NCBI RefSeq assembly: GCF_030463565.1
Contig: NC_134654.1
Span: forward strand, 17,314,202 to 17,378,201
Direction of reading: 5' to 3'
Origin: Pelecanus crispus
Lineage: Eukaryota; Chordata; Aves; Pelecaniformes; Pelecanidae
DNA length: 64,000 nucleotides
Below are positions 25,301 to 36,100 of this stretch, piece after piece; position 1 is the first letter of the stretch; the number at the start of each line of letters is the position of its first letter. The position numbers and the translations under genes were made by a program. The notes under the pieces were generated by a model that saw nothing but the letters and a program-made list of their open reading frames with translations, searched no databases and had not been told where the DNA came from.

Positions 25301-27636
25301 AAGCAAAATTACCAGAGGCTCCCAGTTCTGATCACTGAGATAAATGTGGTGCAGTCCTTTTTCATAGATGTGGGCGAGATTGTCACTTCATCACAGTTTC
25401 GTACTGAAAGCTGTGTTTCATCTGGGCTTTGACACATAATTGATGAATGATGCAATGGTGTATTGTGACTGTAATGTCCCCAAATTGTCTTCTTTGGCAA
25501 CGCCTTTTGATGTACCTCTTCAAAGAAGTGTGGCAAATCCCGCACGTTCCCATATGAAGCAGTGACCAGGAAAGTCTTTGTAAATACGAAGAAAGTGCCT
25601 CTAGTTTTGAGGCTGATTCTCCTTCATCCTAAGTCTTTAAATGGAGGCAGGTGATGTTTTTTGACTGATACTTTTGCTGTGGCTCCATTAGACCTCGTGG
25701 GGTTGATGTAGATTTTGTGGTGGTGGACTCTGCCTTTTGATTCAGTCCTAGAGTCCACTTTGGTGTTTAACTGTCTGTGAATCTATGCAGAAGGCCTTAG
25801 TGGATAGAAAAGATGAGACTTAGCAGTGTTAGGCCAGTGTGACACACCCTTGGAGTCTGTATTTCGGTAGCTGGTTCAGAAGTTTCTGCCAGAAGGGCAG
25901 TATCTTGGTGCTACCACCAGAGACATCACTAGAGCTCAAGCATTCACACTGAAGCAGCTATGGAAGAAGCAAATATCTTTGAAATGGGAAAAATTCTGCA
26001 TGCTGAATACCTGTACAAAGCACAGGATATGTGGGGTTCCCACAGAAAGCTGAAAGCATGCCCTAAATTGTCAGCAGCCCTTTGGACACTCATGTACCCC
26101 AGCACGGTGTGGTCAGGAAGCTGCCAAAGGTGTTTGGCAGCTCACAGTGAATTTTGGGGTGTCTTTGGTTTCTCCAGCCCTTGCTTGGGTATCTGTTTCT
26201 CCACTCTGCTAGCTGTATTCATTCCAGGTTTGTATTTGGTGAGGTTGGTTTGATTGGCATAATCTGTCTGTGAGAAATGGTGAATGTTTCTTTTGGAGTT
26301 GGAGGAAAGCAATGGTGGCAAGGGCAGGAGGAGGCAATCTCATTGGCATCGTTGCATGTCAGTGCATAACAGGGTGACATAGCTGTGGTGTTTCTGACCC
26401 CTGCCTGGACTGGTAAGTCCCATGGCCACATCATTCCAAGGGAAGCAAACCCCAGCCCAGATGAAAGCACCTCTCAGTGCAGCGTCTGTCAGTGCATCTG
26501 TCAGCTCCGTCCATGACAACAGATGCTGGGCAGATGCCAGGAGTGACTCTCGTATGTTAGTTCCCTCCCTCCCTTTGTTTTGAGGCTCTCCTGTTCCCAG
26601 CACCACTCCTTTCACAGGGTGTTTCCTCAACCCTTCTCTTTTCTGCTCTATATCTTTTTGTGTGGCCTTGCAGCAGGACCCCACAGCTCCCTATAGATAT
26701 ACATATATAACTATAGATAGAGGCTTACCCCTATATCTTGGCCTTCCCGACTCTTCCCTATGCCAGTTCTTCAGCTGGCCAGCCTTGGACCCAAGACCTG
26801 CCTGGGGCTGTGCATCCTGAACACCTGAGCATGCAATAGGCCCCAAGCTAGGCATTGAAGCTGCCTCAGAGTGAATTTTTCCATAGGTGCCCCATAACCC
26901 TGTGCCTGGGGCAGGGCTGAAGCTTCCCTGCAAACAATGGCTCATCTCTGAAAGGACAAAGCTGGGCTCCCCTCTGTGTGGTCTCATCACAGGGATCACC
27001 CACAGCTTCCTACATGCAGAAGTGGCATCTCACTGTGTAAAGCTGTGGGAGGATCAATTTAGTTGTTTGCCCTTAAGCACTAGATACCCATGCAATATGC
27101 TGGGCAAATGAAGGGCACGGTGCATTGGTTTTTAACGAGTTAAAAATCCTACCAACTTTGATGCAAAACAATGAGAAAATGTCGTTATTTATTTATAGGC
27201 TTCTAAGGGCTTGTCCAGGCTGGATAAAGCTGATGGGAGAGCTGATGGCAGTCTCTTCTCTGGAGTTAATTGAAGCATCCCCATTGATCACCGTGGGAGC
27301 AGGGCAGAGCCCCTGAAGGGAAAATGCCAGCGCTGGGTTACCTGTGCTGCTCCCACCATGCCAAGGATAAACAGAGCTATGCGTCCGAGCAGCGCCTGCT
27401 GTACAAACTGCAAAGGGCACAGCTCTCCAGGCGGCCCGTGGAGGTATCCAAGCCAGCTGAGAGACTCAACAGAGTGGCTTTATTTTCCGAGGAAGCCTTA
27501 GTCAGAGCTCAGTTCCCCCCAGCTTCAGTTTTAGCTTTTACTCTCTGTACTGCCATGGTGCCTTGTCAGTACTGCTGACCTTCTGGCTTGGTAAGGCCAG
27601 CAAGGACCTTCATTCAGAGCCTGCCAAGGTGCTCTG
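22381..27636. other. Unique intronic sequence, nothing firm recognised
   Basis: Single-copy sequence with several CNE-like AT-rich patches, for example 27120-27190, which has CTTTGAT at 27156-27162 and an ACAATG site. A short TA-rich tract lies at 26695-26722. No transposon with clear ends and no gene. Confidence 0.45.
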
Positions 27637-27930
27637 GGGCTGGCCAAGGAGGGTGGCAATGCTTGTCCAGCCCAGCCAAGGCGGGTGGTGATGGTCCTCT
27701 TGCCTAGCCAGGAAGGACAGCAGTGCTCCTCCAGCCAAGCTGAGGCAGGTGGCAATGCTCCTCCAGCTTGACCGAGATGGGTTGTGATGCTCCTCCAGCT
27801 TGACCAAGATGGGTTGTGATGCTCCTCCAGTGCAGCCAATGTGGGTGGTTGTGTTTCTCCAGCTCAAGCCAACACAGGTGATGATATTCCTCCAGCCAGC
27901 CAAGGCAGGTGATGATGCTCCTCCAGTGGC
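27637..27930. repeat. 32-bp-period minisatellite, about 9 copies
   Basis: A CTCCTCCAG-like core ends at 27670, 27702, 27734, 27766, 27798, 27830, 27862, 27895 and 27926, a regular 32-base step with one 33 and one 31. The two central copies are nearly identical (TGATGCTCCTCCAGCTTGAC followed by a CGAGATGG or CAAGATGG end), and the outer ones are diverged. The open frames on both strands here are a by-product of the repeat. Confidence 0.92.
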
Positions 27931-27944
27931 TATGGCAGAGGCTC

Positions 27945-28045
27945 AGGAACAGCCACTTGCCCTGCCCCTGCAGCAGGATTTGAACCTGGCTGTAGGTGGG
28001 AGGGTTTCACAGCCCCTAAACCCACTCAGCAAAGCCTGACCTGTG
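27945..28045 (-). mobile_element. Possible MIR / tRNA-derived SINE fossil
   Basis: On the - strand GCTGAGTGGGTTTAGG resembles a tRNA A-box region, and AGGTTCAAATCC (B-box) follows about 45 bases later. GGGCAAGT and CCTGAGCCTCTGCC-like text then follow in the order found in MIR. The T-arm stem has a mismatch and the body does not fold as a tRNA, so a SINE fossil is more likely than a tRNA gene. Confidence 0.4.
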
Positions 28046-29607
28046 CAGTGAATGGGGCAGGGAGAGTCTGTGTGGCTGGGTAGCTGGGGAGCTCATTTCT
28101 GAGCCTTTGAGCCATGTTGCCTGCCACCACTTGGAGTGGGACACAGGGATGGGTGGATGCTGATGGGGCAGAATGCTCTGTGGGAATGTGTGGAACTTCA
28201 TGCAGAGGGAGAAGAATGAAGCCAGTAGGATCTTGATCCAAGTCAAATGGAAGGAGGTCATTCCTCCACCACTGTGTGGAAACTGTGGAGCTCCTCACCC
28301 TTGGATGCATTGGATAATAGAGGTTTTTGTGGCCTTAAGGGGAGACTGTGGGGAAAAAGGGGTGGGTTTAGACGCTCTATTGACAACCAAGGCTAGCTTG
28401 ACTCTCTCATTGTATTTGTGCTAGTAGGAGAAAATTGAGCATTGTCCAGACACCTTGGGTTTGGGGAAAGGGCTGGCCAGCTCAGCCTCAGTTCCTTGGG
28501 AGCAAAGCTGAAAGAGGAACATTAAGCAGAGGAAAGCCATGTCAAAGGGGGGGATATAATGGCAGATTACAGGGAGTTCCTGGGGTAGCATTGAGCTGCC
28601 CAGCCCTGGTCAGCTCAGGCATCATCATGCATTGTGCTGCCCATTCCTCCCAACCTCTGCCTTGCAGGAAAACCTGAGCTGCTCCTTCCCCATAACCCCA
28701 GCATTTGTGCCGGCATGGAGTCATTGACAGGTTGCCCTTTTATTCACACGATCGGCTCCCCAGGAATCTTTCCATAGGCATTTTGATCACACAGCATGTC
28801 AATGGTGGCCCGGAAAGGGATGGACCCTGCCCTGGGGTGCCTGGGGTCTGGGGGAGCTGAAGGTCTATTCAGCAGAAGAATACACCGAGCCAGCAGGTGG
28901 GACACGGGAACCCTTAATCTCAAATCATTTTTCTTGCTGGCATCCTTTTTTTTGTTTTGAATTATTATTATTATGGCCAGCAGTGAGGCGTGGGCTCGCC
29001 GCCTGGGAGAGCGATATTATTCACCTCCTTTTGTGCATGGTACCATGTTTGAATTGAGAAACAAAGCCGAGCAGCTTGTGCCTCCTGTTGGAAGCCTTCC
29101 TATCCCGCTGGGGATCCGGGACCTTTTCATCTCGGCCCATACACTCCATGGCTTCTGCCTCTTCCCGTCTTTAAGTCTTTAGTAAATATCATAAAAGAGA
29201 AAATAAAGGCAATCTCCAGGGCTCAGGAGTTTTACCTTCCCTACATTAAAAAGAGAGGAAAAAAAAGAAAGCAAAGATTTAGCCTCATTTTATCATTTTT
29301 CATGCAGAGCCTGCAGAGAGTAAATAGTATTTAGCCCCATTTTGCAGGCTGGAGGCCCTTTGGAACAGGGTCTCTTTTACTCTTTGTGTACATACCCAAA
29401 TTTGGGGGTGATCCAGACCCTGAGCCAGGTTCCTGTGCCTGTGGCAGTGATCATCAGATGCAGAGAAGGAAAGAAAAGCACTGCCAGGCAAATAACAGCT
29501 TGGGTGCGCCTGACCCAGTGATGCCGAGGCCACAGGCAGGGTGGGCAGGGAAAGGGGGTACTCAGTCCCCCCAGAAACCAGCTGAAGACAATTCAGCTTC
29601 AAATTAG
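28046..29607. other. Unique intronic sequence with a CNE-like core at 28960-29220
   Basis: 28960-29220 has low-repeat, mixed AT- and CG-containing text with a perfect 12-bp palindrome, CATGGTACCATG (29036-29047), and AACAAAG just after it. It looks more constrained than its surroundings. At 29318-29355, AGCCCCATTTTGCAGGCTGG weakly recalls the 3' end of MIR or L2 on the - strand. Confidence 0.4.
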
Positions 29608-30137
29608 TGTCGTGGCTTAACCCCAGTTGGCAACTAAGCACCACACAGCCACTTGCTCACCTGCCCCCCCAGCCCAGTGGGATGGGGAGAATCAGAAAAA
29701 AAATTAAAACTGAACAAAGACAGCTTAATAGGACAGCAGAGGAAGACAAAGCATTAATAATAATAATGCTAAAAGAATATACAAACAAGTGATGCACAAC
29801 GCAACCACTCACCACCCGCTGATAGATACTAGGCCCATCCCCGAGCCAAAAGTGCTGCCCCTCGGCCAGCTGCCCCCAGTTTGGATACTGAGCATGACGT
29901 CATATGGTATGGAATAGCCCTTTGGTCAGTTTGGGTCAGCTGCCCTGGCTGTGCCCCCTCCTAGCTTTTTGTGCACCTGGTAGAGCATGGGAAGCTGAAA
30001 AGTCCTTGACTTAGTGTAAACACTACTTAGCAACAATTAAAACATCAGCGTGTTATCAGCATTATTCTCATACTACATCCAAAACTATACCAGCTACTAG
30101 GAAGAAAATTAAGTCTATCCCAGCTGAAACCAGGACA
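29608..30137 (-). mobile_element. Solo LTR C of an avian endogenous retrovirus (ERVL-like)
   Basis: This 530-bp solo LTR on the - strand runs on + from TGTCGTGGCTTAACCCCAG to AACCAGGACA. It is collinear with LTR A over its full length, including the U5 end. It keeps an intact palindromic CRE, TGACGTCA (29895-29902), but its TATA box has decayed to TATCCAAA. The flanks attag / actgg differ by two transitions and may be an aged 5-bp target duplication. No internal viral sequence is present. Confidence 0.86.
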
Positions 30138-33100
30138 ACTGGGCACCCTAAAACTAACCCACCCATTAGAGAACGACAGCAGGCAGAGGTTGTGTCCCGA
30201 TGCTGGTGGGAAGGAAGTAACATTGCTGCTAATAAGGGAGCTGTTTTAGAAACATTCAACTTCTTTTAATTTACCATTTCAAATTGGATGTGAATGTTTG
30301 GAGGAAACTCTTCCTTTTCCATGAAGTTTTTGATTATGTGATGGAAGGCAATTCAAAACAGGACAGAAATATTTGCCTTTTTTGTTTTAAATCCAAACTT
30401 TTGGCTTGGCTTAGCTTTCAAAACCCCAAATGAAACCATGTCATTCTGAAATAACCCCCAAAATATTTCTACTACATTTAGGTGTTTTTCATTGGAAAAA
30501 GCAAAATGCTTCCTCCAAGAATCTCCAACAAAAGGGTCACCCCTGTGATTTCTGTCTGAAGCACATATACTGTGTAATCAGTTTTAGGTCTGACACCCAG
30601 GCAGGTTGGCAAAAGCCATAACTCAAATTCCCAGCTCTGGTTGTATGCTCTGAGAAGAACTGCAGTTGCACAATTCCTTGTTATTTCCTATGCAGAGGAA
30701 CTTCATGGCAGTAGGTTTCTTGGCACAGATTTTGGGGATGGCACTTCTTTATACGAATAATGTTCGCATGTTCATTCTTTACTCTTTAATACTTCCTTTT
30801 CCTTCAAAGACATTTCCAGGCCAGCTTTTCAGTTACATTCATCTGAGATGGAGGAAGAGTCTGTCTGTAGAGCAGTTACTGCCCCTGGTTCTGCTGTGCC
30901 TGGAGGGTGGTGGAGGTGCTGGGTGGCTCAAGGGACCTTTTGAGGGTCCCTTGCCCACAATGCCATGTCCCCTTTGCAGAGAGCTGCCACCTAAGAGATG
31001 TTCACCTCCTCTCCAGTAATGTCAGCAAGGTGGGGACTGGTCCCAACTCCAGCACAGTTTTCTGCAGGAGATGTAGGGGAGGTTAGGGATGGGGTAACAG
31101 GCGCAGACTGCACCAAGAGATTCTCCCGCCGGCATTAGGGCAGGTGGAGACATGGCAGCTGACGGATGTCATGGTCCCACAGCTCACCAATATCAAAGCC
31201 TTGAGGCAGGCACAAGGGGCACAACCCAGAAGCCAAAATTTGTCCATGCAAATAGCTCTATAATAAGGAGCTCACAGAAAAATAGCCCATTCCCAAGAAA
31301 CCCCTGAGGAGCAGAAGGGCTTAAACTCCCCATGACTCTCATTTTCAGTACCTTGTTCAGCTGGCGTGAGCCCAGGTCTCCACTGGTGCAAATATAACTG
31401 GAAAAGAAATGCATTTGCTGCCCTGATTGCTCAGACAAGTTGCAAGAAAACACATCTTGGTCTGTAAGAGCATGGGAGGAAGTCGGTGCTCTCTCTCCTG
31501 TTATCTGGCTCTCGCTAATGTGAGTGAAGGATGCCGTCAGCAGCACTGTCCTGCAGGAGATCTGCAATGTGAAGTATTGCTAATAACAAAAGAAGCTGTG
31601 GTTGCTTTAACTTAAAAAGTTTGCCTGGTATCGTTGGGTTGATTTAAAGCTTTTCACTCAGCTGTGTGGGCGAGGGTTCATGTGTGCATGTTTACCAGTC
31701 CAGCGAGGCATGTAGTTTGAATGGCTTCTCTGAAGGTTTGGATACAGCTCACTAGAGCTCTGCAGGTTCCCCGAGGACTCTAATAATTGGTACATTTGGT
31801 TTGCTTTTCCTCATTATTTCTAAGTTTTCCAGCTCTAACGCCAAAGGAGCCTGTATTCTATGTAATTATTACTCAAAACTTTGAAAACATTAAGTAGGAA
31901 AAATAGGCCATTAAACAACTAAGAAGCAAAGTAACAAGTGTGAATTATGGCTCTGCCCTGTGGTTTGACTGTGATGGGTTTGTTCCACCCATGGAGAGAT
32001 GCTGGAGAAGGGTAGGTTGAGTGGGTTGTTTTGCTTAATCTCTCTGCTGTCAGAGTTGCAGTCCCTGGAGAAGGCAGATCTATAGAGAAATGTGCCTACC
32101 CTTTGAAACGCAGCGCACATGCCCAGCTCCCAGCAAAGGACTTTTGTTCTGCTCTGATTTATACAGTTCTCCAGGGCAAAGAGAAGTGGCTGTCATGGTT
32201 GCAAGGATTACTTGCTACTAGAGGGAAGGGTGGACTATGCAAGAATAATTTGTTCTCTTGACTAGGCATGGAAATCCCACTCCCCCTTCCCTGGTCTCCA
32301 TCCCCCTGCCCCCCATCCCTCACCCACAAGGGGATGCTGGCTCCCAAGGTCCTGCACGCTGCAGCTCTTCCCTGAGGCTGGCCAGAGCTGGCTCTGCTCC
32401 CTGCTGGCCAGTGGGTTGGGAAATACCTGACACAGGGTGATGCCCTTCCCCTCACACTGCCAGCCCCAGTGAATGATAACGTGGGCACACTCCGCCCCCT
32501 TGCCCAGGGCTGAAAGGGGGATATTGGGCCCGAGCATCTCACCCAGAGCGGTGGAGAATGGCTACTGCAGACAGTAGCTCATTGCACCCCTTTAGACACC
32601 CGCCCAAGGGTGAGGTGCACCACCCTGTAGGTGGCTGCTTCTTCCCTGTGACTCTGAAAGGGAATTTGGTGTGCCCACCTCAGACATAACCCACACAGCT
32701 ACCGAAACACAGGCTGTAAGGCATGTGGGCTTTCACTGCGTCCACAGTTTGCTTATCCACTTAGTGCACTTTGTGCAAGCTCTCCATGATAAGCATCTTC
32801 TAAATATACACACAGTGCCTAGCACAGTGTGGCCCAGCTTGGGCTGAGGTTTCTAAGTGCTGCTTCAATGCAAGGAAAGCCTGTGGGTCTGCTCCTGATG
32901 TACAGGAATGTCCCGGGGGGCTGCTGGAGGAGCTGAGCCCCTGTGGCCGTGGTGGTGGGCCATGCCCACCCCACAGAGCACAGAAGCCTCAGAGGCCTCA
33001 GTTTATCCATCCAAGGGCCACTTGCCAACAATGGCAACTCACTCGTTCCAGCGAAGGACATGACTTCACTTATCTGCTCCTGGGATTTTTCTGCTTGTTT

Positions 33101-36100
33101 GTTTTGTTTTCATCCACCAAGGACGAGGAGGAGGGTGATGCCTCCACATGCACAAGGCCAACCACCTCTGAACCCTAGCACCAGAAGCCCTTTTCATGCT
33201 CTATAAATTTTATTGGAAAATCTGTTTCACTTGGGGGGGGGTATTTTTTTTCTCCCCCAGTAACACACCATGAAAATGCTCATTAAAAAGTGAGTTCCTC
33301 GTTCTGATTAATCCTTCCAAGCAGGCAGAGGTGACACATGCTAATGACATTTCCAGCCGGGCTTGTCCCCTGAGACGCCTGCTGCTATTGCAGGCTGAGT
33401 ACCACCGAAGGAGACAGCGTGTTGGACGTCAGAAAGGTTGCTCTTGGCTGCAGCATTCATTTGTAGTGGAGAAATGCCTGCAGGAGCCAGGCAATTGCTG
33501 TCTCTCTGGCAGTCCTAGGAGACTTTGTTCTCCAGATGCATCTCACAGACTGTCCTCTTGTGGACATAGACTGTTCCCAGCCTCCGGAAGGGCTCTGGAA
33601 GACAAGGAATGGACATCCCTGGCATCTGCACAGATCTCTGCGGCACGTACCAAGATGCTGACTGAGGACTTTTCCAAGGCACCAGAGTGCCTGTCTACAC
33701 CGGGTTGTTTTGTTAACCTCAGACTGTTGCTTGGCCCCTGCCAAAGGTCTGATGTTCTTGGAAAACGCCAGGCTAATGAGATGCCTTTCCAAAACAACAT
33801 CGACTTAATGAACCGGCTGGCCATTGGCTTAGCAGGCACTGATCCCCAGCAAACAGGAGCAGGGTGGATCTCCTTGGATCTCACATAATTCCCTCTCCCC
33901 ATCATTGCCTGGGTTTGGCAATGAGGCTTACCTGTACCTCAAACCCTTCTCCACTACTTTCCTTACAAGCCAAACCTGACTTCTTGTGAAGGTCGTGGGA
34001 TGCAGGTGCAGTTTAAGTGTTGTGAGAACCCAAATTTGAAATCTTATTCTGCCCCTTCCTGTTGGAAACCAACATCCCTGTCCAGCTGGAGAAAGGAAGA
34101 ACCAGGGATGTTCCCAGACTGGGTCAAGGACATGCGTGGGGCCACCCAAGATGTGCTGGATGGAGGGCAGACCCTGCTCAGGAGATGCCCAGCAGCCTGA
34201 GCTGTACTGACATTTCTCCACTTGGACCCAGCTCCTCAGTGACACAAGGCAGAAAACCATCAGAAAAAAATCTCTCACATCCTGCCAGCTTCCCCTGCCC
34301 TTAGCAAACATACAGTCCTTAACGCACAGAGTGTTTCACGTAAGCCTTGACATGTACCAGCAAGATGTACCCGGCACTGACTCTGAACAGCTTTGCTTTT
34401 CTCGGAGGGTCTTGGCCATTGTGGCCAAGAAACATAAGGGCTCTGTAATGCTTTGTTGGGCCAGGAATAAAGTGAATTTGTTGAAAGAAAGTTACCGTGT
34501 TATATAAGTAAGAAAAAGGGAGTTGTATTTAAACTGGCATAGGGCGGTTGTTTTCACTTAAACAGAGCTATGCACAGAACATAGCTCATGGCTTCTTCTT
34601 CGGTGAGGTCTTGTTCATTTTGGCCTGAGCAGCTCTGGGTCAGGGAGGCGATGCTGCAGTCTGTCTGTGGGGGAGGCAGGGGAAGGGGAGAGATGCAAAG
34701 GACAGGACACATTGCCAGAGCCGGGAACTTGTCTGGCGTGAGCAGGCACAGCCCCTTGGTGGCTCCTGAGCTGCCAATGCAGGATCCAGTGTGTGCTGAT
34801 ACAGGACAGTCCCAGCCAGCATTGAGTCCAGCAGCTGCCCTGATCTTCTCCCTCCCAATCCCAGTCACTCCCAGCTTGGTAGCTCAAAGGATCCCTTGCA
34901 GACAAGCCAAGCTGGAGCATTCCCAGCACTGCCCTGGTATGAATTTGAGCCAAATTCAGGTTCCAGCACAGAGAAGATACTATGGAGCCCATTTTACTAC
35001 ACCAGGGTTTTCACCAGCTGGAGGTGCTGTAAATGAGTAGGAGCTGTGCATGGAGGTGCCAGAGCATCCCTAGCTTGGCTGCTCAGCACAGTGAGTCCTT
35101 GTGAGCACAGTCAGATGAGCAGGCATGAGGGGTACTGCTGCAGGCAGGGGGGCCACAGCGCCCACTGTCATGGGCAGCAAGAAAGGATTACCCTTAACAC
35201 AGAGACATACTAGAAAAGTTCATATAGCTCTTTTTTGGCTGCCATACTGAGGAGTTTCTATACAAGCAGGGCAGCTGAATGCAGCAAGAGCTGGATTTGG
35301 TGGATGTGTGGCTACCTCCATACTCAGCATCAGCTTTCTACAAGACAGCAGGTGTGCAGCTCTCAGGGCTGGGGCTCAGCTCTGCCTGTTCTGCCTCCGC
35401 ATCCTCTGCCCACATTGGGAGCAGTGCAGCCACTCAGTCTTGGGGCAGCAGTCTCATCTGCCGAGAGGTCTTCGGTCATGTCAGGGCCCTTGGGAGGGTG
35501 CCAAGCAGCAGATCCACAAACCAGATCAACCAGCAAAGGATTATCAAGAGTTTGCTGCCCAAAATCTTTGTAGAAAACCCAAACTGAAGAAACAAAGTGT
35601 AAATGTGATGCTTGGCATAGGGAATATATTGCACTCACTGCCGAGTGAACTATTTCAAAAGACTCGCCGTTTACCTTGACACGCTGTCTCAGCAGGTTGG
35701 TTTTGCTCAGAGCCATGCGCCAATGTCTTTCAGATGAAGCCTACAAGGTGTCTCCCATTTATAGCCGTGGAGATGCACTACTGTCCTAAAGGTAGCTTTT
35801 ATAGTTAAATGGGGAATGTAACTAAGGCTGGAGAAAAAAATTCAGATTGAACTTTGCCAAAAAAAATGGTGAAAGGCATCAGTTGTGGGAGGGGATGGGA
35901 CAGAAGACTTTTTTTCTTGGTGTAGTTGAAAAAGGGTGGCAAGAACACCAGCAGCTTTGCAGACAAACCCCCCAGGGCCATGGAGGGGTCTGGTGGACCT
36001 TTCCTACCTCTTCCTTTGGGGTCCCGGCACAGCAAGCTGTGAGATCCTTGCCTGCTTTTTCTTGGGTGGCTGAACCAGCCCGTGTTAAGAGGGGATGAAC

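Noticed and set aside
27531-27930. Repeat-containing open frames on the - strand (LEEHHNPSWSSWRS-like)
   Set aside because: They arise from the 32-bp minisatellite, whose period is not a multiple of three, so the peptide repeat is not maintained.
27945-28045. tRNA gene on the - strand suggested by GGTTCAAATCC
   Set aside because: The T-arm has a mismatch and no acceptor or anticodon stem of normal length forms. It fits a SINE fossil better.
12104-30137. A full provirus bounded by these LTRs
   Set aside because: The LTRs are in different orientations (A on +, B and C on -), differ in U5, and the sequence between them shows no retroviral coding domains. They are separate solo LTRs.
33331-33888. 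185-codon open frame with MTHANDISS start
   Set aside because: No family resemblance, overlapping open frames on the other strand, and no upstream promoter or polyadenylation context.
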